NCBI GenBank assembly: GCA_902796035.1
Contig: CADBNR010000037.1
Coordinates: 1 to 41,037 of the forward strand
Origin: an uncultured Bacteroidales bacterium
GTDB taxonomy: Bacteria > Bacteroidota > Bacteroidia > Bacteroidales > Muribaculaceae
Length of the DNA: 41,037 nt
Direction: 5' to 3'
A program made the position numbers and the translations under genes. Numbering within the stretch: position 1 is the stretch's first letter; each line of letters opens with the position of its first letter. The notes beneath the pieces are model-generated. The model made no database searches. It was not told the origin of the DNA and saw only the letters and a list, made by a program, of their open reading frames with translations. Of this stretch, positions 7,574 through 16,474 are shown piece after piece.

Positions 7574-9964
7574 TTAGAATTCCATTGAAAGGCGCAGGTT
7601 AAACTGTCTGCGCGTCAGATAATTGGGCACCGCATACTGCATGTTGTTCACATCCGTTACCCAATAATAGCTGCTCACGTTGGTTATGTCCAGCAGGTTG
7701 AAGGCATCAAGCGCCAACACCATGCTTTTGAAAATCTTGTGAGGTTTCTGGTCAGGCGCTCCGAAGAACTGCCAGCTCACTCCGATGTCCAGACGTTTGT
7801 AGGCCGGTGCCCTGAAGTAAGTCTTCGATCTGGATGTATGAGGCGGCGTCATGGTCAGACCGTCTGATACAACACCGCGCAAGCTGAATTTGAGACGCGG
7901 GAAGCGCGGCAGATAGTCGGTGAAGTAAAGAGATACCGAATAACGCTGATCGGAAGGCATCGGCATCTTCTTGCCGTCAAGAGTCTGCTGCGTTTTCATC
8001 AGCGAGAAGCTGAGCCAGGAATCGGAGCCTTCCACAAACTGACCGAACAGTTTCAGATCAAGTCCCATAGTGTATCCCTTCGAGTCGTTGTTGCCTGAAT
8101 ATACAATTTTCAGGTTCTCGTACTCATAGCTGATGAGGCGAGACAGATTTTTGTAATATACCTCACCCGACAGCTTGAACGGGCGGTTCATGGCTCGGAA
8201 TGTGAAATCAGCACCCGCTATGACCTGAATGCTTCGGGGTGATTTGATGTTCTGATTCAGCCTGATTGATCCGTTGCCGAGCGGATCGGTCACGGTCTGA
8301 CGATATTCCTTATAGAACGGACTTTGATAGTAGAGTCCTGTGCCGAGACGGAATATCCAGTTCGGAGTGTTGTCGGGACTTGCCGTGAAGTTAAGGCGCG
8401 GCGAGGCTAAAAATTCTTTGTTGAAGGAATTGTACGAGAGCCTGAGACCTGCGTTCAGCGTCATGTGGGCTGAATTGGTGGTGATATACAGCGCATCTTC
8501 CACATACAGCGACAGTCTGTTGATATTCGCGTCGTTATGCGATTTCATGTTGTATATCAGATGCAGTGCGTCGGGCTTGTGAGGCAACGAATAGCCTGCC
8601 GAGTCACGCCATTCCCATTCCTTGGTGCGGTCGCGGAAGTTCTGCCGCTGGTACTCTATGCCGTATGCAAAATTATTTATCTTATAGCGCGTCGAGCCTT
8701 TGAAATTAACCGAGAGTACGGATGACTTCAAGCGGTTTCGCGAATGCTCCATGTATTTGCCCACGCCAAGTTCTCCGCCTACCCCTTCGGGTCCTCCTGT
8801 GCCGGCCTGGTCAAGCCAGTATTCGCCCGATATGTCATAGCTTACCAGTTCGTTGCTCAGGAATCCTCCGATTCCGAGCGAAAAACTTGTGGCTTTATTG
8901 TGACGGTAATTCACGGTCAATGCTCCGAGATAAGTCTCGAACTTGTCGCGCTCGGCACCGTCAAAATATACCCGGAAGCTTTTGGCATCCTGTGATGTGC
9001 CGAACGTAGTCTCGCGGTCGTGTGGCTTGAAGTTGAAATGATTCAGCGAGATGTTTCCCATCAGGTTGATGCTCCAGTGGTCGTTCGGCTTAAAGGTCAT
9101 ATTGGTCTGGTAGTCGAAGAACAATGGATCATATTCCCCCTTTGTGTCCTGACTTGCCAGGAGGGAATTGTTTTTCTTCAGTCTGGCACCATGTATCTGC
9201 GAAAACTTGCCGGAATTCTGGCCGAACATGACACTGCCGCCCATCAGGCTGGCAGACACAGCCCCCTCGAGAGCCTCCGGCTCTCGATACGTGATGTCGA
9301 GTGCAGACGACATCTTATCGGCATATCGTGCGGGGAATCCTCCCGTCGAGAATTTAAGATTGCCGACCATGTCGGGATTGATAATACTGAGGCCTTCCTG
9401 CTGCCCTGAGCGTATCAGCTGGGGTCTATACACCTCCATGCCGTTGATATACACCGAGTTCTCATCGAATGTGCCGCCTCGCACGGAATATTGAGATGAC
9501 ATCTCGTTATTGGAGTTCACGCCCGGCATCGTGGTGATCATAGCCTCGACACTGCCTCCCGACACATCGGGCGAAAGCTTGAAACTTTCGGTGTCGAACG
9601 ACTGCATCCCGTTGATGTTGTTGCGGAACCCTATTACCTCGAATTCCTTAAGGTCGACGTCCATGGGATACAGACGCACGTTCAGTGTCAGGTCTCCCTT
9701 GGGATTCACCAGCTTGTGTTTCACAGTCTTGAAGCCCACACAACTGAACACCATCTCGATGGTGTCTTTCTGTGCTATGGTCAGCGTGTAGTCTCCTTTC
9801 AGATTGGTATTGGTGCCCAAGGCTGTTCCCGCAACACGTACTGTGCCGAATTCAATGGGCTTGTCCTCGTTGTCTATTACCTTGCCGCTGATCTTCACGT
9901 TCTCGGCATTAAGTCCAAGAACAGTGAATATCATTATAATTATGCCTGTAAACAACCTATTCAT
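7574..9964 (-). CDS. TonB-dependent receptor with CarboxypepD_reg domain
   Basis: This 796-residue outer-membrane protein should import a ligand using TonB energy. Residues 1-20 are a signal peptide (MNRLFTGIIIMIFTVLGLNA). Residues about 22-105 form a carboxypeptidase-regulatory-like beta-sandwich (KISGKVIDNEDKPIEF). The plug follows at about 120-230 (ITTMPGVNSNNEMSSQYSVR, then GGTFDENSVYINGMEVYRP). The rest is a beta-barrel ending in a terminal strand, FNLRLSMEF. It is shorter than SusC proteins (about 1000 residues) and no SusD gene follows, so it is not a SusC/SusD glycan importer. The ligand is unknown; the downstream tricorn-like protease makes a peptide possible. A terminator-like hairpin ends only 5 bases before its start codon. 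Confidence 0.93.
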   Translation of the reverse strand: MNRLFTGIIIMIFTVLGLNAENVKISGKVIDNEDKPIEFGTVRVAGTALGTNTNLKGDYTLTIAQKDTIEMVFSCVGFKTVKHKLVNPKGDLTLNVRLYPMDVDLKEFEVIGFRNNINGMQSFDTESFKLSPDVSGGSVEAMITTMPGVNSNNEMSSQYSVRGGTFDENSVYINGMEVYRPQLIRSGQQEGLSIINPDMVGNLKFSTGGFPARYADKMSSALDITYREPEALEGAVSASLMGGSVMFGQNSGKFSQIHGARLKKNNSLLASQDTKGEYDPLFFDYQTNMTFKPNDHWSINLMGNISLNHFNFKPHDRETTFGTSQDAKSFRVYFDGAERDKFETYLGALTVNYRHNKATSFSLGIGGFLSNELVSYDISGEYWLDQAGTGGPEGVGGELGVGKYMEHSRNRLKSSVLSVNFKGSTRYKINNFAYGIEYQRQNFRDRTKEWEWRDSAGYSLPHKPDALHLIYNMKSHNDANINRLSLYVEDALYITTNSAHMTLNAGLRLSYNSFNKEFLASPRLNFTASPDNTPNWIFRLGTGLYYQSPFYKEYRQTVTDPLGNGSIRLNQNIKSPRSIQVIAGADFTFRAMNRPFKLSGEVYYKNLSRLISYEYENLKIVYSGNNDSKGYTMGLDLKLFGQFVEGSDSWLSFSLMKTQQTLDGKKMPMPSDQRYSVSLYFTDYLPRFPRLKFSLRGVVSDGLTMTPPHTSRSKTYFRAPAYKRLDIGVSWQFFGAPDQKPHKIFKSMVLALDAFNLLDITNVSSYYWVTDVNNMQYAVPNYLTRRQFNLRLSMEF

Positions 9965-9969
9965 CCATT

Positions 9970-9993
9970 AAAAAACGCCCTCGTCAGGCGGTT
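9970..9993 (-). promoter_or_regulatory. Terminator-like hairpin just before TonB receptor start
   Basis: Read on the minus strand, CGCC and GGCG pair around a seven-base loop, A/T pairs extend the stem past a bulged C, and a run of six T follows immediately. The ATG at 9964 starts 5 bases later. The shape is that of an intrinsic terminator located inside a 5' leader, which suggests attenuation. It could instead stop stray transcription coming from the minus strand side. Confidence 0.45.
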
Positions 9994-10017
9994 TATTATC
10001 ATCTTTACAGCGAGCTG

Positions 10018-10050
10018 TTGGCATAATTTAAATTTTTTTGTTTAATTTTG
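10018..10050 (+). promoter_or_regulatory. Bacteroidetes-type promoter for wzi-like gene
   Basis: TAATTTTG at 10043-10050 matches the -7 consensus TAnnTTTG. A TTG at 10018-10020 can serve as the -33 element with 22-base spacing, slightly long. Transcription would begin near 10057, leaving a leader of about 20-40 bases. Confidence 0.6.
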
Positions 10051-10096
10051 CACCATTAGAGGCGGCATATTGTTAAATATGCATTATGGATTAACA

Positions 10097-11584
10097 ATGA
10101 TGAAGAAATTACTTACTATAGGCCTGTTGCTTGCAGCTTGTAACGCTATTTCCGCTTACGGGCGTGAATTTGGTGATTCACTGCGCTATCGCGGTGAAAT
10201 CGGCGTCACTTTCAGTCGTGGCGCCCATACTCCTTTCTGGATGGTTAACGATCAATATGGATTTTCCGGCTTGAAGAAAAACAACGGTTGGATTCGTGCA
10301 GGCATATTTCATGATATTGACAAAGACAAGAAGTTCTCGTGGGGAGCGGGTGTGGATTTAGGCGGGGCGTATAATTTTCAGGAAGCGTTTATCCCTCAGC
10401 AGATATATGCCGAAGTGAAATATCGTTGTCTGAACGCTATTATAGGCCAGAAGGAGATGTCGGGCGACCTGATTACATCCGATCTATCCTCAGGTAATAT
10501 GACGACGTCGAGCAACGCCAGGCCTATTCCTCAACTTCGAATCGGAATTTTCGATTATGCCGATGTATGGGGTTGCAAGGGTTGGTTTGCCGTGAAAGGT
10601 TACATAGGATACGGTATGTTTACCCAGAACCGGTGGCTGAAAGATCATTATAAGGCATACAAATCATCGTATACTCTCGACTTGTTGTATTGTACCCGTG
10701 CCATATATTTCAAGTTCGGCGATAAACGTCAGTTCCCATTGGTCGGTGAATTAGGACTGAGGATGGACACACAGTTCGGAGGAACGTCATACGTTTATTC
10801 GCAGGCTGATGGATGGACAAAACGCAACCATCCTAAAAATCTCAAGGCATGGATCAAAGGGTTGATACCGTTGGGAGGCGAATCCTCGACTCCAATAGGC
10901 GAGCAGCTGAATGTCCAAGGCAACTTTCTGGGCAACTGGACATTCGCATTAGGATGGTATGATCCTAAAGGCTGGAGCGTGAAGGCTTATTATCAGCATT
11001 TTTTCGAGGATCATTCGATGATGTTTTTCGATTATCCCTGGAAAGACGGTCTATGGGGTATAGAGGGTCATATACCAGATAATCCATTTGTTTCGGAAGC
11101 GGTAATCGAATATATGACCACACGCGACCAGTCGGGTCCGGCTTATTATGACCATACTCCGAATTTGAACTATCAGGTATCGTCCAAAGACAATTACTAT
11201 AACCATTATATCTATCAGACATGGTCAAACTATGGTTATGCCATGGGCAATCCGTTTCTGATCTCGCCCATCTACAATGCCGGACATCAGAACATGTTCC
11301 TGCACAATCGCGTGGATGCATGGAATATCGGTCTGAAAGGAGACCCGACGAAACAGGTGTCATGGAAAATGCGTATGAGCGGCATCAACAGCTGGGGAAC
11401 TTACGATATTCCTACAAAACATGTGCAGCATGACTTCAGTATGCTGGTGCAGGCCAGCTGGCATCCGGCCAGACTGAAGGGTTGGGAAGGCACTCTTTCT
11501 GTGGGTCTCGATTATGGCAATCTTATAGGCAAGAGTGCCGGAGTAGGTATCACTATCTCTAAAACCGGTTTTATCAAATTCTGA
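10097..11584 (+). CDS. Wzi-type capsule assembly outer-membrane protein
   Basis: This protein resembles the capsule assembly Wzi family, an outer-membrane beta-barrel that helps tether capsular polysaccharide to the cell surface. I place the start at ATG 10097, giving 495 residues that begin MMKKLLTIGLLLAACNA, a good signal peptide. An open frame continues upstream to a TTG at 10070, but that would add nine residues before the signal peptide and lie very close to the predicted transcription start. Family-like segments include GEIGVTFSRGAHTPFWMVND near the N-terminus, alternating aromatic/glycine beta-strands throughout, WTFALGWYDPKGWSVKAYYQ mid-protein, and a last strand GVGITISKTGFIKF. Its neighbours on the other strand make UDP-uronic acids, which fits a capsule role. 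The anchored polymer is unknown. Confidence 0.85.
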   Translation: MMKKLLTIGLLLAACNAISAYGREFGDSLRYRGEIGVTFSRGAHTPFWMVNDQYGFSGLKKNNGWIRAGIFHDIDKDKKFSWGAGVDLGGAYNFQEAFIPQQIYAEVKYRCLNAIIGQKEMSGDLITSDLSSGNMTTSSNARPIPQLRIGIFDYADVWGCKGWFAVKGYIGYGMFTQNRWLKDHYKAYKSSYTLDLLYCTRAIYFKFGDKRQFPLVGELGLRMDTQFGGTSYVYSQADGWTKRNHPKNLKAWIKGLIPLGGESSTPIGEQLNVQGNFLGNWTFALGWYDPKGWSVKAYYQHFFEDHSMMFFDYPWKDGLWGIEGHIPDNPFVSEAVIEYMTTRDQSGPAYYDHTPNLNYQVSSKDNYYNHYIYQTWSNYGYAMGNPFLISPIYNAGHQNMFLHNRVDAWNIGLKGDPTKQVSWKMRMSGINSWGTYDIPTKHVQHDFSMLVQASWHPARLKGWEGTLSVGLDYGNLIGKSAGVGITISKTGFIKF

Positions 11585-11627
11585 CAGCGCATCGGAATCC
11601 CACAACAGGTAGACGAAATATTTATTC

Positions 11628-11666
11628 GGCGCATTCTCGGGAAAACAATGAGAATGCGCCATTTTT
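11628..11666. terminator. Strong hairpin terminator
   Basis: GGCGCATTCTC (11628-11638) and GAGAATGCGCC (11650-11660) form a perfect 11-bp stem with an 11-base loop, followed by ATTTTTATTC. On the plus strand it ends the wzi-like transcript. On the minus strand it could also end the glycan block. Confidence 0.85.
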
Positions 11667-11736
11667 ATTCAAATGAGTTGATCCAGGCTATGATGTCGGA
11701 CAGGACTTCCGGAGATATGGTCTCTTCGATTTTTCT
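11665..11736 (-). other. In-frame coding-like tail after the stop of the polytopic gene
   Basis: After the TAA of the 441-residue membrane protein, the same frame stays open for 23 codons (ending ISPEVLSDIIAWINSFE) and reaches a second TAA immediately before the terminator hairpin. The composition is protein-like. It could be a C-terminus lost by a nonsense change, the remnant of a deleted gene, or chance. Confidence 0.35.
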
Positions 11737-13062
11737 TTAGAATATGGCTTCTGATAATATCCCCCAAATATGACGGGATATATTTAGTATCAGAGTAGGA
11801 AGTATTCCTCTACGCAGGCAATTTTCCGGTACGAAATAAACGGGTGTCGCAGCCATAAACAGCAATAAAACAATCATCAACCAGGCAGTCGGTTTTACGA
11901 CCTTGTCGAGATTCTGGTTGAACTTTGCAACGGCTGCAAGTATTCTCTCTGAAAACAGACTCTTGAATTTTGATGGCGTGAACGTAATGAAAGCTCCAAA
12001 TGTTGTGACTGCGGCATACTGATATAATCGTATCCAATCGCAGCTAAGAACCGTGAACATCGGAATCAGGCATAGGATACTGAATAATATCATGACAGAG
12101 AAAGATGTCTTGTCCGAGGACGGACTGTTGATGTTATCCTTCTTAAATACAAACAGGAAGTTGGTTAGAAAATAATATATCACCAGCATCCATAATAATC
12201 TAATAGGAATAACAATCCACCATGCATAGCCGTTGCTGAAATTATAATACAAATGTCTTGCCATCGTTTGTCCGGCATCCCAACTTAATGCCCCGATACT
12301 GTTATAATGTTCGTATATTATAGATTCGCAGCCATGTATGTGCTTCCAGCTATAAATAATGTCTGTGGCTTGCTGTTGCGACCCTTTAAAGACGGATAAC
12401 AACATAAAAACCGCAATTACGGCTACACTACCGATTATACCATAGATGCGAGTCTGTTTCCTGCCTAACAATGAAAGCATTACGACAGGGATTCCCCAAA
12501 AGATGAAAGCTTCATGTAAGAACAATCCTGCTATACATAATAAAACTGCGCAGACGATCTTCCATTTAGGTGGATTCATATCATGAATCAGCCAGAATAT
12601 CCATATAAGCAATGCATACTGCATCCAGTCCTTTCTTATGCATTCGGTTACGCCACCCAATACCAGAGGAAACGCAAGAATCCACCAATTTAATTTTAGT
12701 TTATAGAATCGATTGACGAAGTAAAGAATCACGATTGCCATGACCGCCAGGCATATCGTCTGAATCAGCGGAATCGGAGGAAAACCGGTTAATTCATTTA
12801 GATAATACAATATCTGACCGAACAATCCCCTCCGGACGAATCCTCCCTCATAGTTGATGAGCATTTCCGAATATCCATACCCATTGATATCCGGATTATT
12901 AAAAAATTTAATCTGAACTCTAATCTGCGCCAGCCAGTATAACAATACTACAGCTGATATTGATACATTTACCCAGCAAGGCAACAGATTTCCACTACAG
13001 TCGCGCAGATAATTTACATAATTTTTCAATCCCAGGGCCCCCCGTTTTATTATATTATTCAT
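11737..13062 (-). CDS. Polytopic membrane protein, possible glycan polymerase or GT-C-like transferase
   Basis: I do not recognise the family with certainty. The 441-residue product has about ten to eleven hydrophobic segments beginning near residue 30 and lacks a cleaved signal. After the first segment a conserved-looking loop reads YEGGFVRRGLFGQILYYL. A buried-charge motif, AGLFLHEAFIFWGIP, near residue 160 recalls EpsG/Wzy-like integral membrane enzymes. It is the last gene of the minus-strand block after ugd, the epimerase and the UbiA protein, 16 bases downstream of the latter. That context points to polymerisation or transfer of a surface sugar, but this is inference. The frame continues in a coding-like way for 23 codons beyond its stop. 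Base composition is more A/T-rich than in the bat operon, as is common for glycan genes. Confidence 0.75.
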   Translation of the reverse strand: MNNIIKRGALGLKNYVNYLRDCSGNLLPCWVNVSISAVVLLYWLAQIRVQIKFFNNPDINGYGYSEMLINYEGGFVRRGLFGQILYYLNELTGFPPIPLIQTICLAVMAIVILYFVNRFYKLKLNWWILAFPLVLGGVTECIRKDWMQYALLIWIFWLIHDMNPPKWKIVCAVLLCIAGLFLHEAFIFWGIPVVMLSLLGRKQTRIYGIIGSVAVIAVFMLLSVFKGSQQQATDIIYSWKHIHGCESIIYEHYNSIGALSWDAGQTMARHLYYNFSNGYAWWIVIPIRLLWMLVIYYFLTNFLFVFKKDNINSPSSDKTSFSVMILFSILCLIPMFTVLSCDWIRLYQYAAVTTFGAFITFTPSKFKSLFSERILAAVAKFNQNLDKVVKPTAWLMIVLLLFMAATPVYFVPENCLRRGILPTLILNISRHIWGILSEAIF

Positions 13063-13078
13063 AATGCCATAAGGGCCT

Positions 13079-13963
13079 TTAATACAGAATAAGGAAGAAG
13101 AATACTATCCAAAGGGTTATGCAACATAGCATAAACTTGTCGTGGATAATGATATCCGTAGGACTGCCACAGTCTTTCTTTACTATCGCTATCTGAAGGA
13201 AACGCAGGATACCTGCTATAACGAATATGGAAGATATGTATACATATTCGTTACCAATGCGTTCAACTACTTCCGGCGAAACGCAAAACATGATGTAGCA
13301 CACAATCGTGACCGATGCAAGAATACCCAATGTCGCATCCATATACTGGATGTTATAGTTCTTGATGCTTGCCCGCATCAGTCGGCCATGTTTTTCAAGC
13401 ATGATTACGTCATCACGCCTTTTGGCAAAAGCAAGGAATAATGTCAGCAGAAATGTCATCATCACTATCCATGGAGTGAGTTTTATATTTTCCGCCACAC
13501 CACCTGCAACAAGTCGCAATACAAATCCAAGAGAGATAATGAATACATCTAAAATAGAAACCTTCTTAAGTCCTGATGAATACGCCACATTAAGTATAAG
13601 GTATGTCAGTAATATAAGACTCACATACATTCCCGAAGTCGGATTCAGACATAATACCGATAGTGCAAACGAAATGCATACCAGGATCACGAATGTGATC
13701 CATGCCTGGTTGACACTTATAAGGCCGGCAGCTATCGGCCGGCGACATTTTCTTGGATGCCGCCGGTCACTTGCAACGTCACGGATATCGTTCATGCAAT
13801 ACACTGCACTTGAAATACCGCAAAATGCAATGAATGCGATTATCGCAAACGCCCATATATGGGCATCGAAAAGCGACCGCCCGAAGAATATAGGCAGAAA
13901 CACAAATCCGTTTTTAATCCATTGTTGAGGCCGAATCAACCTGCACAGTGCCTTGATATGCAT
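13079..13963 (-). CDS. UbiA prenyltransferase, decaprenyl-phosphate phosphoribosyltransferase-like
   Basis: This 294-residue integral membrane enzyme belongs to the UbiA superfamily and most resembles decaprenyl-phosphate 5-phosphoribosyltransferase (mycobacterial Rv3806c type), which transfers phosphoribose from PRPP to a polyprenyl phosphate. The start at 13963 (MHIKALCRLIRPQQWIKN) gives the typical N-terminus; the frame is open up to 14029 but that overlaps the epimerase gene. The first Asp-rich motif is NDIRDVASDRRHP at residues 58-70, followed by RRPIAAG, both typical of this subgroup. A second charged loop, AKRRDDVIML, lies in the middle. About eight or nine membrane segments are visible. 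It lies between the epimerase gene (38 bases) and the polytopic protein (16 bases), suggesting a lipid-linked pentose for glycan synthesis. Substrates are inferred from family resemblance. Confidence 0.85.
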   Translation of the reverse strand: MHIKALCRLIRPQQWIKNGFVFLPIFFGRSLFDAHIWAFAIIAFIAFCGISSAVYCMNDIRDVASDRRHPRKCRRPIAAGLISVNQAWITFVILVCISFALSVLCLNPTSGMYVSLILLTYLILNVAYSSGLKKVSILDVFIISLGFVLRLVAGGVAENIKLTPWIVMMTFLLTLFLAFAKRRDDVIMLEKHGRLMRASIKNYNIQYMDATLGILASVTIVCYIMFCVSPEVVERIGNEYVYISSIFVIAGILRFLQIAIVKKDCGSPTDIIIHDKFMLCCITLWIVFFFLILY

Positions 13964-14001
13964 TCCAGAGTGTTTACAATGGCAAATGCCGTATAAGTCG
14001 A

Positions 14002-15078
14002 TTATCCCTTGTATTTCGTGGCATACCACCGGGCGAAGGCGCGGAGTCCCGTTCGTAACGGCGTTGACGGACAGAATCCGAAGTCCTGTTCCAACGGTGT
14101 GGTGTCGGCATACGTGACCGGCACATCTCCCGGCTGCATCGGCACCATCTCGGTATGCGCGTCAAAATCAAAATCGTCAGGCAATATCTTGGCCGAAACA
14201 AGTTCTTCCTGGAGAATCCTGACAAAATCCAACAGATTCTCCGGATGGTTGTTGCCGATGTTGTAGATCTTATACGGTGGTACAGGTAGACCGTCCTCTC
14301 CCTTGCTGCGTTCCGGTGCATGACGCATCACGCGGATCACGCCCTCCACAATATCGTCTATATATGTGAAGTCTCGTTTGCAGTCTCCATAATTGAATAT
14401 CTTGATGGTCTGGCCGTTAACGAGCTTGTCGGTAAAACCGAAATATGCCATGTCGGGGCGGCCGCAGGGACCGTATACCGTAAAGAATCGTAATCCGGTA
14501 GAGGGAATGTCATACAGCTTGGCGTATGCGTGAGCCATGAGTTCGTTGCTCTTTTTTGTAGCGGCATACAGGCTGACGGGATTGTCCACCTTGTCATCGG
14601 TGCTGTATGGAACCTTCTTGTTAGACCCATAAACGCTTGACGAGGACGCGAACACAAGATGTCGGACCGGTGTATGCCCGGGATCATAACTGTGCCTGCA
14701 TGCTTCAAGGATGTTGTAGAAGCCTATGAGATTACTGTCGATATAAGCGTCGGGATTCTCGATGGAATAGCGTACTCCGGCCTGAGCTGCAAGATTGACG
14801 ACTATTTCCGGGTGACATTCCTTGAATATCCCGTCAACAATTTGACGGTCAGAGATTGAACCCTTTACGAACATGAACCGGTCACCGTAGGACTCAAGGT
14901 CTGCCAAACGTTCGTATTTCAGTGATGTGTCGTAATAATCGGTGATAGAATCAATGCCGACGATACGGCAATCCGGATTCTCGGCCAACAGCCGTTTAGC
15001 CAGATTGGAGCCTATGAAACCGGCAGCACCGGTTATTAATACGGTGCTGCCGTTGATGTTTATATTGTCATTCAACAT
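14002..15078 (-). CDS. UDP-glucuronate 4-epimerase-like NAD-dependent epimerase
   Basis: This 358-residue cytoplasmic enzyme belongs to the extended short-chain dehydrogenase family and most likely converts UDP-glucuronate to UDP-galacturonate. The NAD-binding motif GAAGFIGSNLAKRLL is near residue 17, the catalytic Ser/Tyr/Lys set appears in ASSSSVYG and SLYAATKKSNE (YxxxK), and the segment VYGPCGRPDMAYFGFTDKLV with GDCKRDFTYIDDIVEGV is typical of the uronate epimerase subgroup. Length matches (about 340-360). Only two bases separate it from the stop of the UDP-glucose dehydrogenase gene upstream, so both are surely cotranscribed, and that enzyme supplies its substrate. A plain UDP-glucose/galactose epimerase is less likely given these motifs. 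Confidence 0.9.
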   Translation of the reverse strand: MLNDNININGSTVLITGAAGFIGSNLAKRLLAENPDCRIVGIDSITDYYDTSLKYERLADLESYGDRFMFVKGSISDRQIVDGIFKECHPEIVVNLAAQAGVRYSIENPDAYIDSNLIGFYNILEACRHSYDPGHTPVRHLVFASSSSVYGSNKKVPYSTDDKVDNPVSLYAATKKSNELMAHAYAKLYDIPSTGLRFFTVYGPCGRPDMAYFGFTDKLVNGQTIKIFNYGDCKRDFTYIDDIVEGVIRVMRHAPERSKGEDGLPVPPYKIYNIGNNHPENLLDFVRILQEELVSAKILPDDFDFDAHTEMVPMQPGDVPVTYADTTPLEQDFGFCPSTPLRTGLRAFARWYATKYKG

Positions 15079-15080
15079 AT

Positions 15081-16382
15081 TTAGTCTCTTTTGAATATAT
15101 CGCGAGTGTAAACCTTGTCGAGCACATCGTCCAGAACCGGATCATATCGGTTGGCGATGATGGCGTTGCACTTGCTCTTGAATGTATCGAGATCGTTCTC
15201 TACAAATGATCCGAAGAAAGTGGATCCACTTTCGAGCGTGGGCTCGTATACTATTACCTGCGCGCCCTTGGCCTTGATGCGTTTCATCACTCCCTGGATG
15301 GAGGAATGACGGAAGTTGTCGGAATTTGACTTCATGGTAAGCCGGTACACACCCACCACGCAAGGCTGTTCCTTTCGCGAATCATACGCCGCGTTGCGTG
15401 TGTAGTACCCGGCAAGGTGCAGTACCTGATCGGCGATGAAGTCCTTGCGTGTACGGTTGCTCTCCACGATGGCCGACATCATGTTCTGTGGAACGTCGGC
15501 ATAATTGGCCAGCAACTGCTTCGAATCCTTGGGCAGACAATAGCCGCCATAACCGAAACTCGGATTATTGTAATGCGTACCGATTCGGGGGTCAAGCCCT
15601 ATGCCCTCTATGATGCTTTGGGAATCCAGTCCCTTTACTTCGGCGTATGTGTCAAGCTCGTTGAAGTAGCTTACGCGCAGAGCCAGGTATGTGTTGGCGA
15701 AGAGCTTTACAGCTTCGGCCTCCTGAATACCCATATACAGCGTGGGAATATTCTCTTCTATAGCGCCTTGTTGCAGCAACGACGCGAACGTGTGCGCGGC
15801 CTTGTCAAGGTATGGAATATCCGCTATCGCTTCTATCGCCCGATTTTCGACGGCATCTTCCGGACGATTCTTGATCTGTGGTATGCCGGCTATGATGCGC
15901 GACGGGTACAGATTGTCGTACAATGCCTTGCTCTCGCGCAGAAACTCCGGGAAGAACAGAAGGTTCATGCGCTTCACTCCCTTGTTGCAATATTTCAGAT
16001 ACAGCGAACGGCAATAACCCACAGGAATGGTGGATTTTATCACCATAACGGCATTCGGATTCACGCTCAGCACCAGGTCTATTATGTCTTCGATGCAATG
16101 CGTGTCGAAATAATTCTTTACGGGGTCATAATTGGTGGGGGCCGCTATCACTACATATTCTGCGTCTGCGTACGCTGTCGCCCCATCCAATGTGGCTGTC
16201 AAGTCAAGCGTTTTTTCTTTCAGATATTTTTCGATATATTCATCCTTGATCGGAGACTGACGCTTGTTGAGCATCTCCACTTTCTCCGGAATCACGTCTA
16301 CGGCGGTTACCTTGTTGTGCTGGGCCAGCAATACGGCGATGCTAAGCCCTACATATCCTGTTCCTGCGACTGCTATTTTCAT
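15081..16382 (-). CDS. ugd: UDP-glucose 6-dehydrogenase
   Basis: This 433-residue enzyme oxidises UDP-glucose to UDP-glucuronate with two NAD+. I choose the start at 16382 because it gives [19 protein letters not shown], the usual Rossmann N-terminus; the frame runs upstream to 16406 with eight unlikely residues. Visible motifs are GTGYVGL at the N-terminus, [29 protein letters not shown] near residue 150, and the catalytic cysteine at about residue 282 in [17 protein letters not shown]-terminal UDP-binding domain follows. The length agrees with nucleotide-sugar dehydrogenases. It heads the glycan block and lies two bases before the epimerase gene. Another UDP-sugar dehydrogenase specificity cannot be excluded, but UGD is the best fit. 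Confidence 0.93.
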   Translation of the reverse strand: MKIAVAGTGYVGLSIAVLLAQHNKVTAVDVIPEKVEMLNKRQSPIKDEYIEKYLKEKTLDLTATLDGATAYADAEYVVIAAPTNYDPVKNYFDTHCIEDIIDLVLSVNPNAVMVIKSTIPVGYCRSLYLKYCNKGVKRMNLLFFPEFLRESKALYDNLYPSRIIAGIPQIKNRPEDAVENRAIEAIADIPYLDKAAHTFASLLQQGAIEENIPTLYMGIQEAEAVKLFANTYLALRVSYFNELDTYAEVKGLDSQSIIEGIGLDPRIGTHYNNPSFGYGGYCLPKDSKQLLANYADVPQNMMSAIVESNRTRKDFIADQVLHLAGYYTRNAAYDSRKEQPCVVGVYRLTMKSNSDNFRHSSIQGVMKRIKAKGAQVIVYEPTLESGSTFFGSFVENDLDTFKSKCNAIIANRYDPVLDDVLDKVYTRDIFKRD

Positions 16383-16474
16383 AATTTGCCTATTGTATAC
16401 ATTCATTAAACGTTAATACGGTGTGTGTATTGTAACAGTGCGACCATATAGCCGCATGTACCGTATGCAATGAC

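Noticed and set aside
13079-13963. A ubiquinone, menaquinone or heme O prenyltransferase
   Set aside because: The NDIRDVASDRRHP plus RRPIAAG signature and the glycan-gene context fit the polyprenyl-phosphate phosphoribosyltransferase subgroup better.
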